A DNA stretch of 64,000 bases from Acherontichlamydia pituitae (GCA_019634675.1 JAHCAX010000001.1:620001-684000); one strand, 5' to 3'; numbered from the stretch's first letter, positions 9,254 through 18,064 are shown. Notes: generated from the letters alone by a model not told the origin. Numbers and translations are program-made.

Positions 9254-10081
9254 ATGGCCTTAGCAATCAATCAAAGATCGTTTTCTTCGGCAACGTCCTT
9301 CTTGCGTCTAGCTGAATCTTCACCATCTGCAACATTTGCCACTCAGCAAATAACAGAAATATTTCATTCCTCAGCTCCCATCGATACGGCGGTTGCTGAC
9401 TTGTCAGAGAAGCAAGTGGTCTCGTTTTCAAACCTTTGGAAAGATCCAGTAACAGCAATGTTCGGCGGCTTATGGTCATTGTTAATACTCTTCGATATTT
9501 ACTGTGTAGTCGATAGCGGCGTGCAGTTGTTGTCGCACTTGCAAGAAGGGGCTAGTTTAGCGCCCTTGCAAGAAACAGCAGGTTCAGCATCAGGCTTAGC
9601 CGGCGATCTATTCAAAGACTTGAAAAAATTCTTAATGGACGGTGTCTCTTTGACAGGTGTTTCAGCGAATCTAGGAGACTGGGCTCATCGGCAAAACATT
9701 ATTTCACTAGGCGAAGCAGTTGGGACCTTTAGAATGGTCGGATATGGAGCGTCGTGCATTACCTGCAGCGTAAGGGCATATTCCAACGGAAAAGAACTTT
9801 TGGAGAGGTTAGGCCAATTTAAAGAGGCGCAAAGTGATGCTGAGCTTGCGCGGTTAGAGCAAAAACAATTGCTTAGCGGTTTGGACCTGGCAGCGAACAG
9901 CGCAACCGCCTTGTGGGCATTTATGGGCATTGCCGCGTTAGTCGCAGGAGTGGCTGTGGCGCCGGCTTGGCTGATCGGTTTGTCGAATGTGGCAGCCATC
10001 TTGGCCATCAGCTCTCTGTTTTATCATATACACATGATCAACCTCTATCCGCCAGGAGAGCGTCAGGTAGGAGTTGTATAA
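9254..10081 (+). CDS. Inc-like protein 4 (two-lobed hydrophobic segment near C-terminus)
   Basis: The 275-residue product begins with a Ser/Ala/Thr-rich stretch typical of secreted effectors (QRSFSSATSFLRLAESSPSA), has one extra hydrophobic stretch at about 68-90 (AMFGGLWSLLILFDIYCVV), and ends with the two-lobed segment at about 211-256 (ALWAFMGIAALVAGVAV, LIGLSNVAAILAISSLFY). A charged helix rich in Glu, Ala and Lys precedes it. It is the last of the four Inc-like genes. Its own promoter probably lies in the 80-bp gap upstream. Function unknown. Confidence 0.6.
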   Translation: MALAINQRSFSSATSFLRLAESSPSATFATQQITEIFHSSAPIDTAVADLSEKQVVSFSNLWKDPVTAMFGGLWSLLILFDIYCVVDSGVQLLSHLQEGASLAPLQETAGSASGLAGDLFKDLKKFLMDGVSLTGVSANLGDWAHRQNIISLGEAVGTFRMVGYGASCITCSVRAYSNGKELLERLGQFKEAQSDAELARLEQKQLLSGLDLAANSATALWAFMGIAALVAGVAVAPAWLIGLSNVAAILAISSLFYHIHMINLYPPGERQVGVV

Positions 10082-10143
10082 AAAAAATTATCTGTTTCAG
10101 GTGTTTGTCCCAGGAATGGATTTACGAATTTTCTAGGGCTGCA

Positions 10144-10311
10144 ATGACAAAGAATTTTCAAAACGGCAAAGGGTCGCAAAAAGAGAAAACTCAGGAGCAG
10201 GAGGCTGGTCAAAAGCTGACAATTCTCGAGTGGCTGGTAGTGGGATTGGCTGTAGGATTTGTTTTAACAGCGGTGGCGGTAGCTATGTATATCCACGGCT
10301 TTTGCAGGTAA
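10144..10311 (+). CDS. Small single-pass membrane protein, 55 residues
   Basis: An ATG at 10144 opens a 55-residue frame with a polar, Lys/Gln-rich first half (KGSQKEKTQEQEAGQK) and a single membrane helix (LEWLVVGLAVGFVLTAVAVA) near the C-terminus. The clean split between charged and hydrophobic halves suggests a real gene rather than chance. It lies between the Inc-like genes and rplC. No family is recognised. It could instead be an accidental frame. Confidence 0.45.
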   Translation: MTKNFQNGKGSQKEKTQEQEAGQKLTILEWLVVGLAVGFVLTAVAVAMYIHGFCR

Positions 10312-10538
10312 AAATCAGCTGGGTGGAAATAACTTAGCAAATTTCCGTTGTGGGAAAATCAAGATTTTTGATAGCCTCTTTGCTTAAGCCTAAAAACAAG
10401 GCTGACGAACAAGCAAGTACGAAGCATTTTCACTAGCGCGTATACTACTTGTCGCTGTCAAATGAGAATCTTTTTCCGCGGCCAAAAGGCCAATCTAAAG
10501 ATGGTAAATACAGCGATAATCTGATTAAAGGAATATAT

Positions 10539-11201
10539 ATGACTCTGAAATTCATGGGAAAAAAATTGGGTATGACCCGCCTTTTTGATGAGAATGGCAA
10601 TCACGTTGTCTGCACAGTGGTCTCAGCTGAGCCGAACATCGTTAGCCAGATCAAGAGTAAAGAAAAGGATGGGTACGAAGCTATCCAGCTTTCCGCACTG
10701 AAAGTAAAGGCGCCAAAGGTTAGAAATGTGAGCAAAGCGCTCCGCGGCCATTTCGCTAAAGCGAGCGTTGAGCCTCGTACACACATAGCTGAATCTCGAG
10801 TCGAAGGCGTCGATCAATATCAAGTAGGGCAAGAAGTCGGCGTAGCCATTTTTGCTGAAGGCGACTTTGTCGATGTTCAAGGCGTTTCTAAAGGAAAAGG
10901 CCACCAAGGTGTGATCAAGCGCCACCACTTTGCTGGAGGTCCTGCATCGCATGGTTCGGGTTTCCATCGCCACGGCGGTTCCACAGGTATGAGAACTTCT
11001 CCAGGCCGTTGCTTGCCAGGTCAAAAGAAATCTGGCCGCATGGGTGCGGATACTGTAACCGTTCAAAACCTCAAGATCGTCAAAGCTGATGAAGAGAAGC
11101 AAGTTCTGATTATTGAAGGTGCGATCCCAGGAGCGCGCGGCGGTTTAGTCTATGTGGCTAAAGCGCAAAAGAAAGCGTCAAAAACGAAAGAAAAAAAATA
11201 A
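10539..11201 (+). CDS. rplC: 50S ribosomal protein L3
   Basis: The 220-residue protein begins MTLKFMGKKLGMTRLFDENG and contains the universal L3 core KGKGHQGVIKRHHFAGGPASHGSGFHRHGGS. The ATG at 10539 has AAAGGAA six bases upstream; a longer frame from TTG at 10449 is open but its extra residues do not match L3. L3 binds the 3' part of 23S rRNA early in assembly. It begins the ribosomal run; rpsJ, usually first in S10 operons, is absent here, as in other chlamydiae where it sits in the str cluster. Confidence 0.97.
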   Translation: MTLKFMGKKLGMTRLFDENGNHVVCTVVSAEPNIVSQIKSKEKDGYEAIQLSALKVKAPKVRNVSKALRGHFAKASVEPRTHIAESRVEGVDQYQVGQEVGVAIFAEGDFVDVQGVSKGKGHQGVIKRHHFAGGPASHGSGFHRHGGSTGMRTSPGRCLPGQKKSGRMGADTVTVQNLKIVKADEEKQVLIIEGAIPGARGGLVYVAKAQKKASKTKEKK

Positions 11202-11219
11202 GCCTTTTAGGAGTGAGCA

Positions 11220-11906
11220 GTGGCTGTTCTTAAAAAATTCAATCTGGCCGGTCAAGAAGTTGGACAAATCGCAATTGACGACGAGCTAATTAAAACATCT
11301 GCCAATGAGCAAATGATAAAAGATTACATTGTTGCGCTGCGAGCGAATGCGCGGCAATGGTCTGCCAGCACGCAAAGTCGTGCAGAAGTAAACCATAGTG
11401 GTAAGAAGCCTCATCCTCAAAAAGGGACAGGTAGAGCGCGCCAAGGTTATCTTGGAGCTCCTCAATACAGAGGCGGCGGTCGCGTTCATGCTCCTCGTCC
11501 AAAGTTTGATCAGCATGTGCGGATCAATCGCAAAGAGAAAAGAGCTGCTATTCGTCACTTGATCGCTGAGAAGATCAATGGCAATCAGATCCATGTTCTC
11601 CAGTTCGAGACGATGAACGAGCCAAAAACTAAAATCGTTGCTGAGTTCCTGAAAAAAAGAGAGCTCGAAGGGAAAAGAGTCCTTTTCGTTGGGGAAGGTT
11701 TTGTCGAAGGCAAAAAAAATGCTCAAGACTTAACAACGCCAGCATCTAAATTCGATGTTTTTGCTAAAAGCTTGAACAACATTCCAAAAAGCGCATTTAT
11801 TTTGATGCCGAATATGAGCGGATACGATGTCCTCGTCAATCATGAGATCGTCGTAATGGAATCTGCTGTGGATCAATTGAAGGTATTACTCGGAGGCCAA
11901 GCTTAA
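11220..11906 (+). CDS. rplD: 50S ribosomal protein L4
   Basis: The 228-residue product shows the L4 loop that enters the exit tunnel (KPHPQKGTGRARQGYLGAP, GGGRVHAPRPKFDQH). The start is GTG at 11220 with AGGAG upstream. In gammaproteobacteria L4 represses its own operon by binding the leader; whether it does so here cannot be told. Confidence 0.96.
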   Translation: MAVLKKFNLAGQEVGQIAIDDELIKTSANEQMIKDYIVALRANARQWSASTQSRAEVNHSGKKPHPQKGTGRARQGYLGAPQYRGGGRVHAPRPKFDQHVRINRKEKRAAIRHLIAEKINGNQIHVLQFETMNEPKTKIVAEFLKKRELEGKRVLFVGEGFVEGKKNAQDLTTPASKFDVFAKSLNNIPKSAFILMPNMSGYDVLVNHEIVVMESAVDQLKVLLGGQA

Positions 11907-11909
11907 GCC

Positions 11910-12248
11910 ATGATGAAAAAAAGCCCATTCGACATTATCAAGTCGCGCCATGTTACTGAAAAAGCGCGCGTCATGGAGCAGCTGCAGTTCAATTCCAGCA
12001 ATCCATGCGTCAAGAAATGCGACGCGCCAAAGTATGTGTTTGTCGTCGACAAAAAAGCGAACAAACAAGAGATCGCTGATGCAATAGAAGAAATTTACGC
12101 TGAGCGTAAAATTAAGGTTGTATCAGTCAATACAGTCAATGCAAAGCCTAAAAAAAGAAGGCTGCGTGGACGCCCAGGCTTGAAGCCAGGATTCAAAAAA
12201 GCAATCGTAACGCTAGAAGCTGGCGACAGCCTCGAAGAGAAAGTATAA
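11910..12248 (+). CDS. rplW: 50S ribosomal protein L23
   Basis: The 112-residue product has the L23 pattern SPFDIIKSRHVTEKARV, then YVFVVDKKANKQEIADAIEEIY. L23 lies at the tunnel exit and docks trigger factor and SRP. It begins three bases after rplD. The insert around residues 20-37 (EQLQFNSSNPCVKKCDAP) is somewhat longer than in typical bacterial L23. Confidence 0.95.
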   Translation: MMKKSPFDIIKSRHVTEKARVMEQLQFNSSNPCVKKCDAPKYVFVVDKKANKQEIADAIEEIYAERKIKVVSVNTVNAKPKKRRLRGRPGLKPGFKKAIVTLEAGDSLEEKV

Positions 12249-12265
12249 TTTAGGAGCCTTGCATC

Positions 12266-13108
12266 ATGTTAAAGCAATTCCGACCCATTACTGCAGGACA
12301 GCGCCATCTGATTCTTGGAACTCATGACGAGCTGACGCGTGTTGGAAAAAATAAAAGAGCGACTGTAAAGCCTGAAAAGAAATTGCTCGCCAAAAAACGA
12401 CGTATCAATGGTCGCAACCACCATGGACATATCACATGCCGTCATCGCGGTGGCGGTGCAAAGCGTTTTTATCGTTTAATCGATTTTAAACGCGATAAGG
12501 AAAAAATCCAGGCAGTTGTTGGCTCAATCGAGTATGATCCAAACCGAACAGCTCACATTGCCCTTCTCAATTATGCTGATGGAGAAAAGCGCTATATTCT
12601 CGCTCCCCAAGGATTGAAAGCGGGAGATGTTGTCATCACCGACGATGAAGGTCCATTCAAGACAGGATGCTGCATGAAATTAAAAAGCATGCCGCTCGGA
12701 TCGACGGTTCACAACATCGAAATGAAGCCAGGACGCGGTGGACAATTAGTCCGATCTGCAGGACTTTCAGCCCAATTAATGGCGAGAAGCGCCGGTTATG
12801 CAACAATTAAAATGCCTTCTGGCGAAATGCGCCTTATCAATGAAGAGTGCCGCGCAACTTTCGGAGCTGTATCGAATCCCGAGCGGAACCTGAGAGTGGA
12901 AGGTAAAGCAGGAAGAACGCGTTGGAAAGGATTCCGTCCGACTGTACGCGGTACTGCAATGAACCCTGTCGACCACCCGCATGGTGGTGGTGAAGGTAAG
13001 CATAATGGCTACCTGCCGCAAACACCTTGGGCGATGTACACGAAAGGGTACCGTACAAGATCGAAGAGCAAATCAAATAAAATGATCATCAAAGATCGCA
13101 GGAAGTAG
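12266..13108 (+). CDS. rplB: 50S ribosomal protein L2
   Basis: The 280-residue product carries the L2 hallmarks: NGRNHHGHITCRHRGGGAKR near the N-terminus and the peptidyl-transferase-proximal motif MNPVDHPHGGGEG near the C-terminus, whose histidine is conserved. L2 bridges the subunits at the peptidyl transferase centre. Confidence 0.97.
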   Translation: MLKQFRPITAGQRHLILGTHDELTRVGKNKRATVKPEKKLLAKKRRINGRNHHGHITCRHRGGGAKRFYRLIDFKRDKEKIQAVVGSIEYDPNRTAHIALLNYADGEKRYILAPQGLKAGDVVITDDEGPFKTGCCMKLKSMPLGSTVHNIEMKPGRGGQLVRSAGLSAQLMARSAGYATIKMPSGEMRLINEECRATFGAVSNPERNLRVEGKAGRTRWKGFRPTVRGTAMNPVDHPHGGGEGKHNGYLPQTPWAMYTKGYRTRSKSKSNKMIIKDRRK

Positions 13109-13119
13109 AAGGATCACAT

Positions 13120-13461
13120 ATGGGAAGATCGTTAAGAAAAGGTCCGTTTGTTGACCATCATCTACATGACAAAGTGACGAAACAAAACAAAGCAGGGACG
13201 AAAAAAGCGATAAAGACTTGGTCGCGTCGTTCTATGATCCTCCCTGAAATGGTTGGCCATACCTTTGACGTACACAATGGAAGAAAGTTCATCAGTGTCT
13301 TTGTATCTGAAAATATGGTCGGACACCGTTTAGGCGAATTTTCACCTACACGCTTGTTTAAAGGACATGGATCCAAGAAAATTCTGGAAGCTGGAGCCGC
13401 GGCAGCAGCGCCTGCAGCAGCGTCTGCTAAACCTGCTGGAAATGGCAACGGTAAAGGATAA
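13120..13461 (+). CDS. rpsS: 30S ribosomal protein S19 with Ala-rich tail
   Basis: The core is standard S19 (MGRSLRKGPFVDHHLHDKV, FVSENMVGHRLGEFSPTR). The usual protein is about 88-93 residues; this one is 113 because of a C-terminal tail of some 20 residues, mainly Ala, Pro, Lys and Gly (AAAAAPAAASAKPAGNGNG). S19 binds the 30S head near the decoding site. The tail is probably disordered. Confidence 0.96.
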   Translation: MGRSLRKGPFVDHHLHDKVTKQNKAGTKKAIKTWSRRSMILPEMVGHTFDVHNGRKFISVFVSENMVGHRLGEFSPTRLFKGHGSKKILEAGAAAAAPAAASAKPAGNGNGKG

Positions 13462-13466
13462 TATCT

Positions 13467-13802
13467 ATGCAAACTGCAAAATCAATTACAAAATATGTCC
13501 GCATTAGTCCTCGAAAAGCTCGGCTTGCCGCAGGTTTGATCCGTGGACGCAATGTAGAAGAGGCAACATTGCAGCTGATGTTTTCTAAGCTCAGAGCTGG
13601 AAAATTGCTCCGAAAGACATTAGATACGGCAGTAGCAAATGCTGAAACGCTTTTTAACGTTCAAAGACGGGATCTAAAAGTCCATGAAGTCCGAGTTGAT
13701 GCAGGCCCTGTGATGAAACGTTCAAAGTCTAAGAGCCGGGGCGGAAGCGTTCCTGTCATGAAGCGAACAAGTCATTTCACCGTCATTGTAGCGGCAGAAT
13801 AA
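13467..13802 (+). CDS. rplV: 50S ribosomal protein L22
   Basis: The 111-residue product has the L22 pattern VRISPRKARLAAGLIRG and the tunnel-lining beta-hairpin region (VDAGPVMKRSKSKSRGGSVP). It starts six bases after rpsS and is followed by rpsC. Confidence 0.95.
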   Translation: MQTAKSITKYVRISPRKARLAAGLIRGRNVEEATLQLMFSKLRAGKLLRKTLDTAVANAETLFNVQRRDLKVHEVRVDAGPVMKRSKSKSRGGSVPVMKRTSHFTVIVAAE

Positions 13803-13819
13803 TTTAGGTAGGAGAAACA

Positions 13820-14467
13820 ATGGGACAAAAGACATCCCCAATTGGATTTAGATTAATCCGCAACAAAAAGTGGCGGTCTGTTTGGTACGCAAACAAACAA
13901 GAGTTCGGCAACCTTTTAGGCGAAGATAAAGTGATCCGCAAGCACTTATTGTCCAAAGCATGCTGTGCTGGGACATCGCAAATTACGATTAAGAGAATGA
14001 GCGGAAAAGTTGAAGTGACAATTCACACAGCAAGACCTGGACTCGTAATCGGGAAAAAGGGAGCTGAGATCGATGTACTGAAACAGGAGCTCAAGAAGCT
14101 CACTGGAAAAGACATTTGGATCGAAGTTGATGAAGTCAAACGCCCAGACCTCGATTCTAAGCTGGTAGCTGATGGAATCGCTAAGCAATTAGAACGCAGA
14201 GTCCCGTTCCGTCGCGTCATGAAGAAAGCGATGCAAGCCACAATGGATGCTGGCGCAGCAGGAATCAAAGTGCAGATCTCTGGACGTATCGGCGGTGCAG
14301 AGATTGCAAGGACTGAATGGTACAAAGAAGGCAGAATTCCACTGCATACTCTTAGAGCAGATATCGACTATTCGATGGGTAGAGCGGAAACGACTTATGG
14401 ATCCATTGGCGTAAAAGTATGGATCAACAAAGGTGAAGAAACAATCAAACGAGTTGTAGGAGGCTAA
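13820..14467 (+). CDS. rpsC: 30S ribosomal protein S3
   Basis: The 215-residue product begins MGQKTSPIGFRL and contains the KH-domain signature VIGKKGAEIDVLKQEL and the C-terminal S3 domain (GRIGGAEIARTEWYKEGRIP). S3 forms part of the mRNA entry channel. An AGGAG box precedes the ATG. Confidence 0.97.
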   Translation: MGQKTSPIGFRLIRNKKWRSVWYANKQEFGNLLGEDKVIRKHLLSKACCAGTSQITIKRMSGKVEVTIHTARPGLVIGKKGAEIDVLKQELKKLTGKDIWIEVDEVKRPDLDSKLVADGIAKQLERRVPFRRVMKKAMQATMDAGAAGIKVQISGRIGGAEIARTEWYKEGRIPLHTLRADIDYSMGRAETTYGSIGVKVWINKGEETIKRVVGG

Positions 14468-14471
14468 AACT

Positions 14472-14891
14472 ATGGCCTTGATGCCTGTACGTACAAAATT
14501 TCGTAAAATGCAAAAGGGGCAGCATAAGGGTAAAAGCAAAGCTGCAAATTTTGTCGATTTCGGTGAGTTTGGCATGCAATCGTTAGAACGTGGACGTGTA
14601 ACAAATCACCAGATCGAAGCATGCCGTGTTGCGATCAATAGATATTTCAACCGACGTGGAAAAGTTTGGATTCGCATTTTTCCAGATAAGTCTGTCAGCA
14701 AGAAGCCAGCTGAAACTCGCATGGGTAAAGGTAAAGGGGCTCCCGACCATTGGGTCGCTGTAGTCCGACCAGGCCGTGTGATGTTCGAAGTTGGCGGAGT
14801 TCCTAAAGAAATGGCTCAAAACGCACTGCGCAGAGCCGCTGCGAAACTGGGAATCAAGACCCGTTTTGTTGAACGTTTAGAACGAGTTTAA
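14472..14891 (+). CDS. rplP: 50S ribosomal protein L16
   Basis: The 139-residue product contains the L16 signatures RVTNHQIEACRVAINRYFNR and MGKGKGAPDHWVAVV. L16 lies near the A site and completes the 50S particle. Its stop overlaps or abuts the possible starts of rpmC. Confidence 0.96.
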   Translation: MALMPVRTKFRKMQKGQHKGKSKAANFVDFGEFGMQSLERGRVTNHQIEACRVAINRYFNRRGKVWIRIFPDKSVSKKPAETRMGKGKGAPDHWVAVVRPGRVMFEVGGVPKEMAQNALRRAAAKLGIKTRFVERLERV

Positions 14892-14902
14892 TGAAGGAAT
14901 TT

Positions 14903-15109
14903 ATGCGAAAAGCTAGTGAACTAAAAGAACAATCCGTTGATGAGCTGAAAGCGATCTACCATGAGCTTTCAAGAGATATTTTTCAGCTTAAGAATGAAAT
15001 TAGAATGACACGCAAAATGGAAACCCCCCATTTGATCCGTGAGAAAAAGCGGGACAGAGCACGCGTTTTGACAGTACTGCGTCAAAAAGGTGCATCCTTA
15101 ACAATTTGA
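14903..15109 (+). CDS. rpmC: 50S ribosomal protein L29
   Basis: The 68-residue product (MRKASELKEQSVDELKAIY...) is a typical two-helix L29 located at the tunnel exit. I chose ATG at 14903 because AAGGA lies five bases upstream and the conserved region starts at once; an in-frame ATG at 14891, overlapping the rplP stop by one base, would add four residues. Confidence 0.92.
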   Translation: MRKASELKEQSVDELKAIYHELSRDIFQLKNEIRMTRKMETPHLIREKKRDRARVLTVLRQKGASLTI

Positions 15110-15116
15110 GGTTGAA

Positions 15117-15371
15117 ATGGAAAAAAGCATGCGTAAGACGCGAAAAGTTAGAGAAGGCGTAGTCGTTTCTAACAAAATGCAGAAAACAGTCACTGTGCTC
15201 GTCGAAAGAACAATTCGGCATCCTGTGTTTTCCAAAGTGGTCACCCGCGGTAAGAAATTTTATGCGCACAATGAGGACAGCACGATCCAAGTAGGTCAGA
15301 AGGTCCGAATTGTCGAAACACGCCCGCTGTCTAAATTGAAAAGATGGCGCGTACTAGAAGTCGTGGCTTGA
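15117..15371 (+). CDS. rpsQ: 30S ribosomal protein S17
   Basis: The 84-residue product has the S17 OB-fold pattern REGVVVSNKMQKTVTVLVER and VGQKVRIVETRPLSKLKRW. It follows rpmC by seven bases. An internal ATG five codons in could be used instead. Confidence 0.95.
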   Translation: MEKSMRKTRKVREGVVVSNKMQKTVTVLVERTIRHPVFSKVVTRGKKFYAHNEDSTIQVGQKVRIVETRPLSKLKRWRVLEVVA

Positions 15372-15402
15372 AATAGCACAAACAAACAGATGAGAGAGAG
15401 AT

Positions 15403-15771
15403 ATGATCCAACAAGAAAGTGAACTCGAAGTAGCTGATAACACAGGCGCCAAAAGAGTCAGATGTTTCAAGGTGCTTAAGGGTTCCAAAAGACGTTACGC
15501 ACATGTCGGCGACATCATTATCTGTGCTGTTAAAGATGCAGATGCGAAAGGGGCCGTTAAAAAAGGCGAAGTTGTGAGAGCCGTCATTGTTAGAACCCGT
15601 AGCTACATCCGTCGCGCTGATGGATCACAACTCAGATTCTACGATAATAGCTGCGTCATTATCGATGATAAAGACAACCCTCGCGGAACACGTATATTTG
15701 GACCTGTTGCAAGAGAAGTTAGAGAAAGCGGATTTGTTAAGATCAGTTCGCTAGCGCCAGAAGTTATTTAA
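15403..15771 (+). CDS. rplN: 50S ribosomal protein L14
   Basis: The 122-residue product matches the canonical L14 length and pattern: MIQQESELEVADNTGAKRV, then DNPRGTRIFGPVARE near the C-terminus. L14 forms part of the subunit interface. Confidence 0.97.
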   Translation: MIQQESELEVADNTGAKRVRCFKVLKGSKRRYAHVGDIIICAVKDADAKGAVKKGEVVRAVIVRTRSYIRRADGSQLRFYDNSCVIIDDKDNPRGTRIFGPVAREVRESGFVKISSLAPEVI

Positions 15772-15785
15772 GGAGCGATTTTACC

Positions 15786-16115
15786 ATGAGCAAATGGATT
15801 AAGAAAGGTGATAAGGTAGTCGTCATAGCTGGAAATGAAAAAGGCAAAACTGGCGATGTGATCCGAATCAATGATGATAGAGTATTGGTACAAGGTATCA
15901 ATATCCGCAAAAAACATGCGAAGCGTAAGACAAAAGCTCCAGGCGCTGAAATTTTAGAAATGGAATTTCCAATTCACGTTTCTAATGTAAGCTTGTGCAA
16001 TCCTGACGGCAAACCTGTAAAAGTAAAGGTTCGCGCCAATGATGGAAAGAAAGAGCTTGTATACCTCGAGAACGGAAAAGAGGTAAGCCTGCGACAAGTC
16101 AGTAAAAAATCATAA
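15786..16115 (+). CDS. rplX: 50S ribosomal protein L24
   Basis: The 109-residue product has the KOW motif (KKGDKVVVIAGNEKGKTGDV) and the following L24 core (VQGINIRKKHAKRK). L24 starts 50S assembly by binding the 5' end of 23S rRNA. Confidence 0.95.
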   Translation: MSKWIKKGDKVVVIAGNEKGKTGDVIRINDDRVLVQGINIRKKHAKRKTKAPGAEILEMEFPIHVSNVSLCNPDGKPVKVKVRANDGKKELVYLENGKEVSLRQVSKKS

Positions 16116-16124
16116 CGAAGATAG

Positions 16125-16673
16125 ATGCCAATGTCTAGATTACAGAAAAAATATAAAGAAGAAGTAAAGAGCGCACTTCAAGATCGGTTTAAATACACAA
16201 ATCCGATGTTGATGCCTGTGCTGAAAAAAGTTGTCATCAGCATGGGAGTTGCAGAAGCGACGAAGGACAAAAATGCAATGCAAGATTGCATCAAGGAACT
16301 GACGATGCTTTCCGGCCAAAAACCTGTGCTGACTCGTGCTAGAAAATCGATTGCGAATTTTAAGCTGCGTGAAGGGCAAGCAATCGGCGCTAAAGTTACT
16401 CTTCGTAAGAAGCGCATGTATGAATTTCTAGATCGATTTTGCAATATTGTTTCTCCCCGCATCCGCGACTTTCGAGGATTTCCTTTAAAGTGCGACGGCA
16501 GAGGAAACTATTCAATTGGCATCGAAGAACAACAGATATTTCCCGAGATTAATCTCGATGAAGTTAAGAGAACGCAAGGTATGAACATCACATTTGTCAC
16601 AACAGCTAGAACTGATAGTGAATGTGTCGAGCTTTTAAAGCAGCTTGGCCTTCCATTCAAAGTGGCAGAATAA
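16125..16673 (+). CDS. rplE: 50S ribosomal protein L5
   Basis: The 182-residue product shows the L5 patterns KKVVISMGV, LTMLSGQKPVLTRARKSIANF and DEVKRTQGMNITFVTTA. L5 carries 5S rRNA into the 50S subunit. In most bacteria rpsN follows; here rpsH follows directly, so S14 must be encoded elsewhere, as in Chlamydia. Confidence 0.97.
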   Translation: MPMSRLQKKYKEEVKSALQDRFKYTNPMLMPVLKKVVISMGVAEATKDKNAMQDCIKELTMLSGQKPVLTRARKSIANFKLREGQAIGAKVTLRKKRMYEFLDRFCNIVSPRIRDFRGFPLKCDGRGNYSIGIEEQQIFPEINLDEVKRTQGMNITFVTTARTDSECVELLKQLGLPFKVAE

Positions 16674-16692
16674 AGGTTAGGGAGAGGAACGC

Positions 16693-17085
16693 ATGGCATT
16701 ACATGATCCAGTAGCAGATCTTTTGACGAGAATTCGCAACGCGAAGGATGCCCGCCATCGTTTTGTGGATTTTAGTCCGAGCAAAATGAAGATTGAGATC
16801 CTACGCATCCTGCAAGAGCAAGGTTTCGTAGAAAAAGTCCTCGTTGACAACGAAAACAAGCGAGCTCGCGTATTTTTGAAATACAGCGGCGGCCGAGATT
16901 CTGTCATCAAGGGGCTTAAAAGAGTTTCATCACCTTCATTAAGACGGTATGTAGGTCACAAAATGATTCCACGTATTTATGGCGGAATGGGAATTGCAAT
17001 TCTTTCTACGCCGAGTGGAATTGTCGATGGTGAAACTGCCCGAAAGATGAAAGTCGGCGGCGAATTATTGTGTTTGATTTGGTAG
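16693..17085 (+). CDS. rpsH: 30S ribosomal protein S8
   Basis: The 130-residue product has the S8 pattern (HDPVADLLTRIRNAKDARH) and the C-terminal ISSPSxxR-like region in the form ISTPSGIVDGETAR, with Leu-Ser-Thr-Pro-Ser preceding Gly. S8 binds the central domain of 16S rRNA and in enterics represses the spc operon. Confidence 0.95.
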   Translation: MALHDPVADLLTRIRNAKDARHRFVDFSPSKMKIEILRILQEQGFVEKVLVDNENKRARVFLKYSGGRDSVIKGLKRVSSPSLRRYVGHKMIPRIYGGMGIAILSTPSGIVDGETARKMKVGGELLCLIW

Positions 17086-17104
17086 TAAAATAGAGGTAAA
17101 AACA

Positions 17105-17653
17105 ATGTCACGACTCGGTAAAAGTCCAATCCTTCTTCCAGAAAAAGTGGAAGTTAAGATTGCAGATGGAATGGTGCACGCGAAAGGACCAAAAGGCAAT
17201 ATCAGTATTCCTGTCGAAAAAGGCATTTCCGTAAAAATTGAAGACAACAAACTTTTTGTACTTAAAGACGAAAAAGTTGAAATGCCAAAGCCAACACATG
17301 GACTTATGCGTGCTCTGATTAACAACATGGTAATCGGTGTCACTAAAGGATTTGAAACACGGCTTGGCTTAGTTGGGGTTGGATATCGTGCTGCGGTCCA
17401 AGGACAAAAACTGGATTTGCAATTGGGATTCTCTCATCCAACTCAGATTGCTATTCCAAAAGGCGTGAACGTTACAGTTGATAAAAGCGTAACGATCATT
17501 ATCCAAGGAATTGATAAGCATCTCGTTGGTCAGTTCGCTGCTTCCGTACGTGGGATGAAACCGCCAGAACCTTACAAAGGCAAAGGTATCCGTTACGAAG
17601 GCGAATTCGTCCGTAAGAAAGCAGGAAAAGCAGCTAAAGGTAAAACGGCTTGA
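17105..17653 (+). CDS. rplF: 50S ribosomal protein L6
   Basis: The 182-residue product has the duplicated L6 fold and the conserved C-terminal signature PPEPYKGKGIRYEGE. L6 sits near the sarcin-ricin loop. The C-terminal tail is Lys/Ala-rich. Confidence 0.97.
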   Translation: MSRLGKSPILLPEKVEVKIADGMVHAKGPKGNISIPVEKGISVKIEDNKLFVLKDEKVEMPKPTHGLMRALINNMVIGVTKGFETRLGLVGVGYRAAVQGQKLDLQLGFSHPTQIAIPKGVNVTVDKSVTIIIQGIDKHLVGQFAASVRGMKPPEPYKGKGIRYEGEFVRKKAGKAAKGKTA

Positions 17654-17668
17654 TAATAAGGGAAAAGC

Positions 17669-18040
17669 ATGAATAACGAAATCAATAAACGAAATGTCCG
17701 AAGATTTCGACGGAAGCTAAGGGTTAGAAAATCCGTTCGAGGAACAGCATTAAGACCTCGCATGTGCGTGTTGAAGACTAATCTTCACATTTCAGCTCAA
17801 ATTATCGATGATGAAGCTGGAATTACAATAGCTAGCGCAGGAACAATGACGAAAGACTTCCGCAATCAAAAATTAGGCAGAAAAAGTAAAGAATCTGCTC
17901 GCCAAGTAGGCGTCAAATTGGCAGAACTTGCAAAAGCCAAAAACATTCAATGCGTTGTATTCGACCGCGGACACCATAAATATCATGGAGTCTTAGCTGA
18001 ATTGGCAAATGGCGCACGTGAATCCGGATTACAATTTTAG
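17669..18040 (+). CDS. rplR: 50S ribosomal protein L18
   Basis: The 123-residue product has an Arg-rich N-terminus (KRNVRRFRRKLRVRKSVRG) and the L18 C-terminal motif FDRGHHKYHGVLAELANGARE. L18 binds 5S rRNA. Confidence 0.95.
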   Translation: MNNEINKRNVRRFRRKLRVRKSVRGTALRPRMCVLKTNLHISAQIIDDEAGITIASAGTMTKDFRNQKLGRKSKESARQVGVKLAELAKAKNIQCVVFDRGHHKYHGVLAELANGARESGLQF

Positions 18041-18064
18041 CGAGAAAATTGAAGGAAAATTGAC

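Noticed and set aside
10449..10538. Possible N-terminal extension of L3 from a TTG codon
   Set aside because: The extra 30 residues do not match L3 and a good ribosome site precedes the ATG at 10539.
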